Shown: piece by piece, positions 44,228 through 53,399 of the stretch | Numbering within the stretch: position 1 is the stretch's first letter | Layout of the letters: every line of letters starts with the position of its first letter | Assembly: GCF_947502415.1 (NCBI RefSeq) | Contig: NZ_CANMZV010000021.1 | Span: 1-64,000, forward strand | From: an uncultured Photobacterium sp. | GTDB taxonomy: Bacteria; Pseudomonadota; Gammaproteobacteria; Enterobacterales; Vibrionaceae | Length of the DNA stretch: 64,000 nt | Reading direction: 5' to 3' | The notes under the pieces: model-generated | Database searches by the model: none | The model's input: the letters and a program-made list of their open reading frames with translations, nothing else | Told to the model about the DNA's origin: nothing | Program-made: the position numbers and the translations under genes

Positions 44228-44806
44228 ATGAGCGAGCAGCAAACTGATCAGGTATTAATTGAGCGGGTACAGCGTGGTGACAAGCAGGCATTTAACTTGT
44301 TGGTAGTAAAATACCAAAACAAGGTATGTAATCTGGTGGCTCGTTATGTCAACAACTCCGGTGATGTGCCGGATGTTGCTCAGGAAGCGTTTATTAAAGC
44401 GTATCGTGCTTTGCCTACTTTTCGTGGGGAAAGTGCGTTTTATACATGGCTGTACCGAATTGCCGTGAATACGGCGAAAAACTATCTGGTAGCTCAGGGG
44501 CGTCGTCCACCGGCGAGTGATGTTGATGCGGAAGAGGCTGAATACTACGAAAGTGGCAATGCCTTGAAAGAAATATCGAACCCTGAGAACCAAATGTTGT
44601 CTGATGAATTGAAGCAGGTAGTCTTCAGTACCATCGAAGCATTACCGGATGATCTGAAAACTGCAATTACCTTGCGCGAACTGGACGGTTTGAGCTACGA
44701 AGAAATTGCAGAAGTGATGGGTTGCCCGGTCGGTACGGTAAGATCACGAATTTTCCGAGCACGGGAGGCGGTCGAAAAACGGATTCGTCCCCTCATGCAG
44801 CGATAA
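44228..44806 (+). CDS. rpoE: RNA polymerase extracytoplasmic stress sigma factor E
   Basis: Directs transcription of envelope-stress genes. Start at 44228 gives 192 residues (E. coli 191) beginning MSEQQTDQVLIERVQRGDKQAF; AGGAG lies 11 bases upstream. Region 2: DVAQEAFIKAYRALPTFRGESAFYTWL; region 4 helix-turn-helix: LDGLSYEEIAEVMGCPVGTVRSRIFRAR. First gene of rpoE-rseA-rseB-rseC. Confidence 0.97.
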   Translation: MSEQQTDQVLIERVQRGDKQAFNLLVVKYQNKVCNLVARYVNNSGDVPDVAQEAFIKAYRALPTFRGESAFYTWLYRIAVNTAKNYLVAQGRRPPASDVDAEEAEYYESGNALKEISNPENQMLSDELKQVVFSTIEALPDDLKTAITLRELDGLSYEEIAEVMGCPVGTVRSRIFRAREAVEKRIRPLMQR

Positions 44807-44830
44807 GTGTAAAGCCAAACGGTGAAAAAA

Positions 44831-45478
44831 ATGGCTGATAAAGAAAAAATCTCGGCATTATTAGATGGCGAAGAGCTGGATCAGAGCATTATCAATGCGT
44901 TGGCGGTTGATGACGACTGCCAGCAGTCGTGGCAGAGCTTCAACCTGATTGGTGATGTGATGCGAGGAGAAGCCCCGCAGAACAAGGATTGGGATATTGC
45001 TGCAAGTGTCGCTATGGCGCTGGAAAATGAGCCAGCACATACGGGCTTGACTGAGACGGAACCGGCACCGGTCGTTCAGTTATCGAGTGTACGAGAGGCG
45101 GTTGAGGCCCAACCGACACCTCTGCAGGCCAGGCGCACGATGCCGACTTGGCTGACTCAGTTTGGTCAGGTGACGATGGCTGCCTGTGTATCACTGGCCG
45201 TGATTGTTGGCGTACAGCAGTATAATGGTGACAGTGTGGTGAATTCACCGGCTGACTCACAACTTCCGGTTCTTCAGACCATTCCTTTTTCCGGTACTGC
45301 CGAACCTGTTAGTCTGACACGGGATTCTGTTCGCTCTAACAATCATAATGCACCGAGTGAAGCTCAAGTGATGGAACAACGTCGCCGTATTAACGCGATG
45401 CTTCAGGATTATGAATTGCAGCTGCGATTGAATGCCGAAGATGGCAGTATTGATAAAACATTGCTTGAAACAAACTGA
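44831..45478 (+). CDS. rseA: anti-sigma-E factor RseA
   Basis: Inner-membrane protein that holds sigma-E and is released by DegS/RseP proteolysis. ATG at 44831 is preceded by GGTGA at good spacing; a GTG at 44822 is an alternative. 215 residues (E. coli 216). Cytoplasmic domain KISALLDGEELDQSIINAL and SWQSFNLIGDVMRGEAP; one membrane helix near residues 113-130 (MAACVSLAVIVGVQQY); the periplasmic tail is Ser/Pro-rich, ending QLRLNAEDGSIDKTLLETN. Follows rpoE by 24 bases. Confidence 0.94.
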   Translation: MADKEKISALLDGEELDQSIINALAVDDDCQQSWQSFNLIGDVMRGEAPQNKDWDIAASVAMALENEPAHTGLTETEPAPVVQLSSVREAVEAQPTPLQARRTMPTWLTQFGQVTMAACVSLAVIVGVQQYNGDSVVNSPADSQLPVLQTIPFSGTAEPVSLTRDSVRSNNHNAPSEAQVMEQRRRINAMLQDYELQLRLNAEDGSIDKTLLETN

Positions 45479-45490
45479 TCTGGCGGATAA

Positions 45491-46480
45491 ATGAGAAAAA
45501 TTCTGGTCGGTGTGATGACACTGGTCAGCCTGATGGTGCCATTGCAAGCCTCTGCTGAAGAGCCTGTTTCTTCGGCCGAGGCTTTGTTGCATCAAATGGA
45601 CAAGGCTAGCCGGGAGCTCAGCTATGAGCTGTCCTACATACTAATTAAGAAAAATAGTATTGAACCGTTACGCTATCGTCATGCAGTACAAAATGGCGAA
45701 GTGTATGCGCACCTTATTTATCTCAGTGGGCCACCGCGAGAGGTGATCCAGCGAGGTAACGAGGTCAGCTATTTCGAACCGGGTCTCGACCCTTTCACAA
45801 TTGACAGTAACAAAATGGTGGCACCATTGCCGCCGATTATGAAATCGGACATTGATGCGCTGGCCGGTTACTATGACTTTATCCCGATGGGGCGGGCCCG
45901 CGAGGCCGGCGTTGCCTGTGATGTAGTGCGCGTTGCTCCTAAGGATGGCGCACGCTATTCCTACTTGCTTTGGATTGATACCCGTAGCAAATTGGTGATG
46001 AGGGCTGATTTACTTGATCGTGATGGTGAGCCGTTGGAGCAGTACCGCGCGGTATCGTACGTTGTGAATCCGAAGGTAGGAGAAGTCCTGCAAAGCCTGA
46101 AAACAGTCGAGTTGCCGGCAGTAGTACAGTTGCCGCCACAGCCTCAGGCGAATCTAGGCTGGCAGGTTAACTGGTTGCCGCAGGGTTTTGAGTCGGTTTC
46201 CCGTAATCGTCACCGCCTGATGCTGACCGAGCGTCCGGTGGAGAGCAAAATGTTTTCTGATGGTTTGTTCAGTTTCTCTATTTATGTCTCGGCGGCTGAT
46301 AGCTTTACTGTCCGCGAACAGCTGGTTCGCCAAGGACGTCGGACATTGCATAGCCACCTGATGAAAGATAAAGAAGTGACTGTCGTCGGGGACATTCCGC
46401 CGGCTACGGCACGGCGTGTGGCAGAATCCGTTGCGTTTAGCGCCGGAGCCGTGAATTCGGCAGGAGAAAACACACAATGA
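45491..46480 (+). CDS. rseB: sigma-E regulatory protein RseB
   Basis: Periplasmic lipid-sensing inhibitor that shields RseA from DegS. 329 residues (E. coli 318). Signal peptide MRKILVGVMTLVSLMVPLQASA; LolA-like fold segments RELSYELSYILIKKNSIEPLRYRHA, PDALAGYYDF-like IDALAGYYDFIPMGRAREAG, and YLLWIDTRSKLVMRADLLD. It overlaps rseC by 4 bases. Confidence 0.95.
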   Translation: MRKILVGVMTLVSLMVPLQASAEEPVSSAEALLHQMDKASRELSYELSYILIKKNSIEPLRYRHAVQNGEVYAHLIYLSGPPREVIQRGNEVSYFEPGLDPFTIDSNKMVAPLPPIMKSDIDALAGYYDFIPMGRAREAGVACDVVRVAPKDGARYSYLLWIDTRSKLVMRADLLDRDGEPLEQYRAVSYVVNPKVGEVLQSLKTVELPAVVQLPPQPQANLGWQVNWLPQGFESVSRNRHRLMLTERPVESKMFSDGLFSFSIYVSAADSFTVREQLVRQGRRTLHSHLMKDKEVTVVGDIPPATARRVAESVAFSAGAVNSAGENTQ

Positions 46481-46974
46481 TGCGTTCACTTGCAACTGTG
46501 GTGGCGGTTGAACCCGGCGCCATCACGGTTAGCTGTCAGCAGCAGACAAGCTGCGGTCACTGCGCTTCCCGTGACAGTTGCGGAACTGGTATTGTCAGTA
46601 AAGCGATACCGGGCCGCAGTCATCTCGTAAAAATACCTACCCGAACCCAAGTGACACTCGGCGACGTCGTGGAAATTGGCTTGTCGGAGCGAAGCATGCT
46701 GCACTCGGCGATGCTGGTTTATGTGCTGCCTTTGCTATTCTTGATCTTGGGAGCAGTTCTTGGACAGTGGTGGTTTGTCGATTTAGCCGATAGCGGTGAG
46801 CTGGGTGTTATCCTGACTTCCACGGTGAGCGCGGCGATCGGTTTGCTGCTGGCGCGTCGCCTGGCAAGGCGTATGGAAGGTCTTTCCGCCTATAAGCCAG
46901 ACCTTATTCGGGTGCTTGGTAATCCTATTCAGAAAGATAGGGTGATAAATGCCGCATCGAAAGATAGCGACTAG
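46477..46974 (+). CDS. rseC: SoxR-reducing / sigma-E operon protein RseC
   Basis: Inner-membrane protein of 165 residues (E. coli 159). N-terminal part with four cysteines CQQQTSCGHCASRDSC (a C-X6-C-X2-C-X5-C pattern likely binding a metal or cluster), then two membrane helices MLVYVLPLLFLILGAVLGQW and GVILTSTVSAAIGLLLA. The ATG overlaps the rseB stop. In E. coli RseC is tied to SoxR reduction; its role in sigma-E control is minor. Confidence 0.94.
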   Translation: MMRSLATVVAVEPGAITVSCQQQTSCGHCASRDSCGTGIVSKAIPGRSHLVKIPTRTQVTLGDVVEIGLSERSMLHSAMLVYVLPLLFLILGAVLGQWWFVDLADSGELGVILTSTVSAAIGLLLARRLARRMEGLSAYKPDLIRVLGNPIQKDRVINAASKDSD

Positions 46975-47052
46975 CGGTGAAATTCGGTAGAATCTGCCAA
47001 CTTGATCTGTAGATCCCATTCATTTTTAATCACGAGTTAGTCACGCCAATTC

Positions 47053-48849
47053 ATGAAGCACATTCGTAACTTTTCGATTATTGCACATATCGACCATGGT
47101 AAGTCGACTTTATCTGACCGTCTAATCCAAGTCTGCGGCGGCCTTTCCGATCGTGAAATGGAAGCGCAGGTTCTGGATTCCATGGATCTTGAACGCGAAC
47201 GCGGTATCACCATCAAAGCCCAGAGCGTGACGCTCGATTATAAGGCGAAAGATGGTGAGACTTATCAACTTAACTTTATCGACACACCGGGACACGTAGA
47301 TTTCTCCTATGAAGTATCTCGTTCACTGGCTGCCTGTGAAGGTGCCTTGCTGGTGGTTGATGCGGGTCAGGGTGTAGAAGCTCAGACCCTAGCTAACTGT
47401 TATACCGCCATTGAGATGGAACTGGAAGTAGTGCCGATTTTGAATAAAATCGACCTGCCTGCAGCCGATCCTGAACGTGTAGCAGAAGAAATTGAAGATA
47501 TCGTAGGTATCGACGCACTAGAAGCGACGCGCTGTTCTGCGAAAACCGGTTTGGGTGTTGAAGATGTTCTTGAAAACATCGTTACTGCGATTCCTGCACC
47601 AGAAGGTGATCCCGATGCACCACTACAAGCGCTGATTATTGACTCATGGTTTGATAACTACCTGGGTGTTGTTTCTTTGGTTCGAGTGAAAAACGGCTCA
47701 CTGAAGAAAAACGCTAAGATCAAAATGATGAGTACTGGTCAGGTATGGGGCATTGATCGTCTTGGTATCTTTACACCAAAACAAATTGATACGACTGAAC
47801 TGAATACCGGCGAAGTAGGTTGGGTTGTTTGTGGTATTAAAGACATCCTAGGCGCACCTGTTGGTGATACCATCACGCTAGCGAAAGATGGCTGTGAAGA
47901 ACCATTGCCGGGCTTCCAAAAAGTGAAACCTCAGGTTTATGCTGGTTTGTTCCCTGTCTCTTCAGATGACTACGAGAACTTCCGTGATGCACTTGGCAAA
48001 CTAAGTCTGAACGATGCGTCATTGTTTTATGAGCCAGAAAGCTCTGCGGCACTAGGCTTTGGTTTCCGTTGTGGCTTCTTGGGTATGCTTCACATGGAGA
48101 TCATCCAAGAACGTCTAGAGCGTGAATATAACCTAGCGCTAATTACCACAGCACCAACCGTAGTATACGAAGTCGAGAAAACCGACGGTGAAACGATTTA
48201 CGTCGATAGCCCGTCCAAGCTGCCAGCAGTGAACGATATCGAAATCATCGGTGAGCCAATTGCTCGCTGTAATATCCTTGTACCATCTGAGTACCTTGGT
48301 AACGTAATTACCTTGTGTATTGAAAAGCGTGGTGTACAGGTGGATATGGTATATCACGGCAAGCAAGTTGCCCTGACATACGATATTCCGATGTCTGAAG
48401 TGGTACTGGATTTCTTTGACCGTCTGAAGTCTACCTCGCGTGGTTATGCATCACTGGATTACAACTTCCAGCGTTACGAAGCGTCGAACATGGTACGTGT
48501 TGACGTAATGATCAATGGTGAGCGTGTTGATGCGCTAGCGATCATTACCCACAAAGACAACGCTCATGGTCGTGGCCGTGATTTAGTCGACAAGATGAAA
48601 GAATTTATTCCTCGTCAAATGTTCGATATCGCGATTCAGGCAGCGATTGGCGGTATGATTATTGCCCGTGCAACCGTTAAGCAGTTACGTAAAAACGTTA
48701 TTGCCAAGTGTTACGGTGGTGATATCAGTCGTAAGAAGAAACTGCTACAGAAGCAGAAAGAAGGTAAGAAGCGTATGAAGCAGATCGGTAACGTCGAGCT
48801 GCCACAGGAAGCGTTCCTGGCTATTCTGCATGTCGGAAAAGACAAGTAA
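47053..48849 (+). CDS. lepA: elongation factor 4 (LepA)
   Basis: Translational GTPase that acts on ribosomes (EF-4). 598 residues (E. coli 599). G1 [16 protein letters not shown]2 [15 protein letters not shown]3 [17 protein letters not shown]4 NKIDLP, G5 SAKTG; C-terminal LepA-specific domain with [15 protein letters not shown] and the basic [16 protein letters not shown]. The codon use is more biased than in neighbouring rse genes. A 136-base gap with two hairpins separates it from lepB. Confidence 0.98.
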   Translation: MKHIRNFSIIAHIDHGKSTLSDRLIQVCGGLSDREMEAQVLDSMDLERERGITIKAQSVTLDYKAKDGETYQLNFIDTPGHVDFSYEVSRSLAACEGALLVVDAGQGVEAQTLANCYTAIEMELEVVPILNKIDLPAADPERVAEEIEDIVGIDALEATRCSAKTGLGVEDVLENIVTAIPAPEGDPDAPLQALIIDSWFDNYLGVVSLVRVKNGSLKKNAKIKMMSTGQVWGIDRLGIFTPKQIDTTELNTGEVGWVVCGIKDILGAPVGDTITLAKDGCEEPLPGFQKVKPQVYAGLFPVSSDDYENFRDALGKLSLNDASLFYEPESSAALGFGFRCGFLGMLHMEIIQERLEREYNLALITTAPTVVYEVEKTDGETIYVDSPSKLPAVNDIEIIGEPIARCNILVPSEYLGNVITLCIEKRGVQVDMVYHGKQVALTYDIPMSEVVLDFFDRLKSTSRGYASLDYNFQRYEASNMVRVDVMINGERVDALAIITHKDNAHGRGRDLVDKMKEFIPRQMFDIAIQAAIGGMIIARATVKQLRKNVIAKCYGGDISRKKKLLQKQKEGKKRMKQIGNVELPQEAFLAILHVGKDK

Positions 48850-48867
48850 GTAACTACTTTACTCATT

Positions 48868-48962
48868 GTTATTGCCTCAGTATGCATTGCAATAACTGGA
48901 GCTAACTTCGGTTTTCTGAAGCAATTGGCAATGAGCGGTGCAGCAAGGTTAACTTGCTGCAC
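48868..48962 (+). repeat. two perfect intercistronic hairpins between lepA and lepB
   Basis: First: GTTATTGC (48868-48875) with GCAATAAC (48889-48896). Second: GTGCAGCAAG (48938-48947), loop GTTAA, CTTGCTGCAC (48953-48962), 10 perfect pairs. Neither has a T tract. The second ends 23 bases before the lepB ATG. They may be mRNA processing or stabilising elements; see findings. Confidence 0.65.
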
Positions 48963-48985
48963 TGTTACATTTATTAGGGATTAAA

Positions 48986-49885
48986 ATGGCAAATACTTTT
49001 TCGCTAATTCTGGTACTGGCGACGCTGGTGACTGGGATCATTTGGGCTCTGGATAAATTTATCTGGGCACCGAAACGTCAATTGAAAATTGAAATGGCAG
49101 CCGCAAATGCTGGCGATCAAGTCGATGCTGAGACCCTACAAGCCGTAGCACCGCAACCGAGCTGGGTGGAATCAGCCAGTTCGATGTTTCCGGTGATTGC
49201 GCTAATTATGGTATTTCGCTCATTTATTTATGAGCCGTTCCAGATCCCATCCGGCTCTATGATGCCGACGTTACTCGTGGGGGATTTCATCCTGGTTGAG
49301 AAATACGCCTATGGCCTGCGTGATCCGGTTTTCCGTCATAAGTTGGTAGAAACCGGCGAGCCAGAGCGTGGTGATATTGTGGTCTTTAAATTTCCGCCTC
49401 AACCACAAATTGACTACATCAAACGTGTAGTGGGTATGCCGGGCGATACTGTTCGCTACAGTGCCCATAAGCAGCTTTGTGTTGCACCTAAAGGCATTGC
49501 TGAGTGTATGCCTGTTCCGTTGGAGGGCATGACCGACAGCGAGTTTAGCCAAGGCATGACACGTTTGGTTCAATTTAACGAAAAATTAGGCGAGCAAGAG
49601 CATCAGATTCTTGTTCATCCACTTAAGCGCGACCGTACACTGTCTTATCAGCCACGTCCGGGCATGAGCGAGTGGGTGGTACCGGAAGGCCAGTATTTCG
49701 TGATGGGTGATAACCGCGATAACAGTGCAGATAGCCGTTATTGGGGCTTTGTGCCTGAAGCCAACTTGGTTGGTAAGGCGGTCGGGATCTGGATCAGCTT
49801 TGAGTTTGAACGTGGTGCTGATAGCGCACTTCCATCTTGGATTCCTACCGGTGTGCGTTTCAGTCGCATCGGTGGCATAAACTGA
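48986..49885 (+). CDS. lepB: signal peptidase I
   Basis: Inner-membrane protease that removes signal peptides from exported proteins. 299 residues (E. coli 324). Two N-terminal membrane segments (about 3-25 and 63-80), catalytic Ser91 in [16 protein letters not shown], catalytic Lys146 in [12 protein letters not shown], and the C-terminal box [18 protein letters not shown]. Directly precedes rnc with a 10-base gap, the conserved lepB-rnc-era order. Confidence 0.97.
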   Translation: MANTFSLILVLATLVTGIIWALDKFIWAPKRQLKIEMAAANAGDQVDAETLQAVAPQPSWVESASSMFPVIALIMVFRSFIYEPFQIPSGSMMPTLLVGDFILVEKYAYGLRDPVFRHKLVETGEPERGDIVVFKFPPQPQIDYIKRVVGMPGDTVRYSAHKQLCVAPKGIAECMPVPLEGMTDSEFSQGMTRLVQFNEKLGEQEHQILVHPLKRDRTLSYQPRPGMSEWVVPEGQYFVMGDNRDNSADSRYWGFVPEANLVGKAVGIWISFEFERGADSALPSWIPTGVRFSRIGGIN

Positions 49886-49895
49886 TCGGGATAAA

Positions 49896-50570
49896 ATGAC
49901 ATCTCCTGCAAATAGGCTGCAGCGTAAGCTGGGCTACCAATTTAATAATATTGATTTAATGACGTTGGCACTGACTCACCGTAGTGCCAACGGAACCCAT
50001 AACGAACGCCTGGAATTTTTGGGTGACTCGATCTTGAGTTTCGTTATCGCGGACGACCTGTATCATCGCTTCCCAACGGTAGACGAAGGTGATATGAGCC
50101 GCATGCGTGCCACTTTGGTTCGCGGTAAAACACTGGCTGAGCTGGGTCGTGAATTCGAACTGGGTGATCACCTGCTGCTTGGTCCGGGCGAACTTAAGAG
50201 TGGCGGTTTCCGCCGTGACTCAATTTTGGCGGACTGTGTTGAAGCGATTATCGGTGCGATTTACCTTGATAGCGATATTGAGGCCGTACGTAAGATCGTG
50301 CTGGACTGGTATCAGTCTCGTTTAGATACGATTCAACCGGGTATCAATCAGAAAGATCCGAAGACGCGTCTGCAGGAGTGCCTGCAGGGACGTCGTTTGC
50401 CGCTTCCGGCATATACTGTAACTAAGGTTCACGGTGAAGCTCACAATCAAGAGTTTACCGTACAATGCGAAGTGACAGGCCTGGATAAGCCTGTTATTGG
50501 TATGGGCGGCAGTCGGCGCAAGGCAGAGCAGGCAGCAGCAGAGATTGCGCTTAAGCAGTTGGAATCATGA
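49896..50570 (+). CDS. rnc: ribonuclease III
   Basis: Double-strand-specific endonuclease for rRNA and mRNA processing. 224 residues (E. coli 226). Signature [19 protein letters not shown] with catalytic Glu and Asp; C-terminal dsRNA-binding domain [20 protein letters not shown] through [18 protein letters not shown]. Its stop overlaps the era ATG by 4 bases. Confidence 0.97.
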   Translation: MTSPANRLQRKLGYQFNNIDLMTLALTHRSANGTHNERLEFLGDSILSFVIADDLYHRFPTVDEGDMSRMRATLVRGKTLAELGREFELGDHLLLGPGELKSGGFRRDSILADCVEAIIGAIYLDSDIEAVRKIVLDWYQSRLDTIQPGINQKDPKTRLQECLQGRRLPLPAYTVTKVHGEAHNQEFTVQCEVTGLDKPVIGMGGSRRKAEQAAAEIALKQLES

Positions 50571-51472
50571 CAGATAAGCAACATTGCGGCTTTATTGCCA
50601 TTGTCGGCCGACCGAATGTCGGTAAGTCGACGCTATTGAACCGTCTGGTTGGCCAGAAATTGTCAATCACCTCGCGTAAGCCACAGACTACTCGCCATCG
50701 CATCATGGGCGTTGATACCCGTGATGGTTATCAGGCGGTATACGTGGATACCCCGGGCTTGCACATTGAAGAAAAGCGTACCATTAACCGCTTGATGAAC
50801 CGTGCAGCAAGCAGCTCACTGACTGATGTTGAGTTGGTACTGTTTCTTGTTGACGGCACCATGTGGACCAAAGATGACGAGATGGTACTGAACAAGCTGG
50901 CGAAGAGTCAGTTGCCGACAGTGCTGTTGGTTAACAAGGTTGATAACGTCAAAGATAAACACGAGCTGTTCCCACACTTGCAAGAGCTATCGAGCAAGAT
51001 GGAATTTGTCGATGTTGTTCCGGTTTCGGCTAAGCATGGCACGAATGTCGATGCGGTTGAGAAGATCGTACGCCAGCATCTGCCTGAAGGTGAATACTAC
51101 TTCCCTGAAGAGTATGTGACGGACCGTTCCCAGCGCTTTATGGCATCGGAAATTATCCGTGAGAAGCTTATGCGTTTTCTGGGTGATGAGTTGCCATATT
51201 CGGTAACGGTCGAAATCGAGCGTTTTGATTACAACCCACGTACGAACGGTTTTGATATCAATGGATTGATTCTGGTTGAGCGTAAAGGCCAGAAGAAAAT
51301 GGTGATTGGTAAGAATGGCGAAAAAATGAAAGTCATTGGCCGTGAAGCCCGTATTGATATGGAAGAACTGTTCGAGCGTAAGGTGTATCTGGAACTTTGG
51401 GTTAAAGTGAAATCTGGCTGGGCTGATGACGAACGTGCATTGCGAAGCCTGGGTTATATTGACGACCTGTAA
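50567..51472 (+). CDS. era: GTPase Era
   Basis: Essential ribosome-assembly GTPase acting on 16S rRNA 3' end. 301 residues, equal to E. coli. G1 [12 protein letters not shown], switch [10 protein letters not shown]3 DTPGLH, G4 NKVD, C-terminal KH domain [24 protein letters not shown]. Coupled to rnc by a 4-base overlap; recO follows after 8 bases. Confidence 0.98.
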   Translation: MTDKQHCGFIAIVGRPNVGKSTLLNRLVGQKLSITSRKPQTTRHRIMGVDTRDGYQAVYVDTPGLHIEEKRTINRLMNRAASSSLTDVELVLFLVDGTMWTKDDEMVLNKLAKSQLPTVLLVNKVDNVKDKHELFPHLQELSSKMEFVDVVPVSAKHGTNVDAVEKIVRQHLPEGEYYFPEEYVTDRSQRFMASEIIREKLMRFLGDELPYSVTVEIERFDYNPRTNGFDINGLILVERKGQKKMVIGKNGEKMKVIGREARIDMEELFERKVYLELWVKVKSGWADDERALRSLGYIDDL

Positions 51473-51480
51473 GGGACACC

Positions 51481-52191
51481 ATGGAGGGGCTACAACGCTG
51501 TTTTGTCCTTCATACTCGTCCATATAGCGAGACGAGCCTGATTCTTGATGTCTTCAGTGAGGAATCAGGCCGTATAACGCTATTATCGAAAGGAGCGCGC
51601 CGTAAGCGCTCCAATCTTAAAGGGGCACTTCAGCCCTTCACTCCACTTTTTATGAAATGGTCTGGTCGTGGTTCCATGCCAGTTCTGACTCATGCCGAAC
51701 CGATCAGTATCGGTCTGCCTATGCGCAGCTATATTTTGTATTCCGCGATGTATGTCAACGAACTACTGGCGCGGGTATTGGAAAATGACACTCCTTATCC
51801 AGTGTTGTTTCTGGATTATCTGAATGTGCTGCGAGAATTAGCGCAAGCGGATAATCCAGAGCCGGCATTGCGACGTTTTGAGCTGGCCTTGCTCCAGCAT
51901 CTTGGTTACGGCATTGATTTTCTTCATTGTGTCGGCAGTGGCTTACCGGTCGAAGACGACATGACCTACAACTACCGTGAGCAAAAGGGCTTTATTGCCT
52001 CTATGGTGTTTGGGCAGTTGTCATTCCGCGGAAACCAGCTAAAAGCGATTGCTGCCCGGCGTTTTGAAACTCCGGAACAACTTCGGGCTGCAAAACGCTT
52101 TACACGCATAGCCTTGAAGCCGTATCTTGGCGGCAAACCATTAAAAAGCAGGGAATTATTTATCCCTAGAGGAAGGAGTACCGGAAAATGA
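51481..52191 (+). CDS. recO: DNA repair protein RecO
   Basis: RecFOR-pathway protein that loads RecA on SSB-coated DNA and anneals strands. 236 residues (E. coli 242). N-terminal OB-fold: [36 protein letters not shown]; helical [13 protein letters not shown] segment [21 protein letters not shown]-terminal [32 protein letters not shown] precedes the ATG. Stop overlaps pdxJ ATG. Confidence 0.95.
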   Translation: MEGLQRCFVLHTRPYSETSLILDVFSEESGRITLLSKGARRKRSNLKGALQPFTPLFMKWSGRGSMPVLTHAEPISIGLPMRSYILYSAMYVNELLARVLENDTPYPVLFLDYLNVLRELAQADNPEPALRRFELALLQHLGYGIDFLHCVGSGLPVEDDMTYNYREQKGFIASMVFGQLSFRGNQLKAIAARRFETPEQLRAAKRFTRIALKPYLGGKPLKSRELFIPRGRSTGK

Positions 52192-52919
52192 ATAACATCT
52201 TACTCGGCGTGAATATCGATCATATTGCAACTTTGCGTAACGCCCGAGGTACTCGTTACCCTGATCCGGTTCATGCGGCAGAGGTGGCAGAGCGAGCTGG
52301 TGCTGACGGTATTACCGTTCACCTGCGTGAAGACCGCCGCCATATCAAAGATCGCGATGTTCGTATTTTGCGCGAAACGATCCAGACCCGAATGAACCTG
52401 GAAATGGCTGTGACTGATGAGATGGTCAAGATAGCGCTGGAAACTAAGCCGGAGTTCGTGTGTCTGGTACCAGAAAAGCGTGAAGAATTAACGACTGAAG
52501 GCGGCTTGGATGTAGCGGGTCAGCTGGAAAAAATTAAGACAGCAACCCAAAAGTTGTCTGAAGCAGGGATTAAAGTTTCACTGTTTATTGATGCTGATCG
52601 TGAACAGATTGACGCAGCCGTTGCTTGTGGTGCGCCGTACATTGAATTGCACACCGGTCACTATGCAGATGCCGAGACCGAAGAAGCCCAGCAGGATGAG
52701 TTGAAAAAGATTGCTGCGGCAGCAAGTTATGCAAATGATCAGGGTATTAAAGTTAATGCGGGCCATGGCCTGACTTACCACAATGTTAAGCCGATTGCAG
52801 CGCTGCCTGAGTTGTATGAACTTAATATTGGTCACTCGATCATCGGCCGTGCGGCTTTCGACGGCTTGCAAACAGCCGTTGCCGATATGAAAGCAATTAT
52901 GCTGGAAGCGCGTCGCTAA
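52188..52919 (+). CDS. pdxJ: pyridoxine 5'-phosphate synthase
   Basis: Condenses 1-deoxyxylulose 5-phosphate with 3-amino-2-oxopropyl phosphate to form pyridoxine 5'-phosphate. 243 residues, equal to E. coli. [52 protein letters not shown] [31 protein letters not shown] and [11 protein letters not shown]. epd of the same DXP-dependent B6 pathway is at 21 kb. The TAATG junction with acpS gives a 1-base overlap. Confidence 0.97.
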   Translation: MNNILLGVNIDHIATLRNARGTRYPDPVHAAEVAERAGADGITVHLREDRRHIKDRDVRILRETIQTRMNLEMAVTDEMVKIALETKPEFVCLVPEKREELTTEGGLDVAGQLEKIKTATQKLSEAGIKVSLFIDADREQIDAAVACGAPYIELHTGHYADAETEEAQQDELKKIAAAASYANDQGIKVNAGHGLTYHNVKPIAALPELYELNIGHSIIGRAAFDGLQTAVADMKAIMLEARR

Positions 52920-53299
52920 TGGCCATCGTGGGCTTGGGAACCGACATTGCTGATATTGAGCGGGTAGAGAAGGTCTATGCCCGTTCTGGTGATGCGTTTG
53001 CCGAGCGGGTATTGTCACCGTCCGAGCTGGAAATATTCCATAGCCTGAAGCTGAAGGGGCGCTATCTGGCCAAGCGGTTTGCGGTCAAGGAAGCCGCTTC
53101 TAAAGCTATTGGCACCGGTATCGCCTGCGGTGTCAGTTTTCATGACTTTACGGTCAGCAATGACGAGCTGGGTAAGCCGCTCCTTACGCTGTCGGGCAAA
53201 GCGGCTGAGCTTGCCAATGCCATGGGAACCAACCATGTCCACCTGACCATTGCGGATGAAAAAAAATACGCCGTGGCAACCGTGATTCTTGAATCCTAG
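52919..53299 (+). CDS. acpS: holo-acyl carrier protein synthase
   Basis: Transfers 4'-phosphopantetheine from CoA to acyl carrier protein. 126 residues, equal to E. coli. [15 protein letters not shown] holds the Mg-binding Asp and [17 protein letters not shown] the catalytic Glu/Lys region. Last gene of lepB-rnc-era-recO-pdxJ-acpS; a strong terminator follows. Confidence 0.97.
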   Translation: MAIVGLGTDIADIERVEKVYARSGDAFAERVLSPSELEIFHSLKLKGRYLAKRFAVKEAASKAIGTGIACGVSFHDFTVSNDELGKPLLTLSGKAAELANAMGTNHVHLTIADEKKYAVATVILES

Positions 53300-53322
53300 G
53301 TACTTGGGACCGAATAAAATCA

Positions 53323-53355
53323 AAAGGCGAGCTTTTTAAGCTCGCCTTTCTTTTT
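53323..53355 (+). terminator. rho-independent terminator after acpS
   Basis: AAAGGCGAGCTT (53323-53334), loop TTT, AAGCTCGCCTTT (53338-53349), then CTTTTT. A 12-pair stem between convergent acpS and barA. Confidence 0.93.
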
Positions 53356-53399
53356 CTCGCTGTTTGAACTTCAATCTTTGAAACTCACCCTTCGCACTT

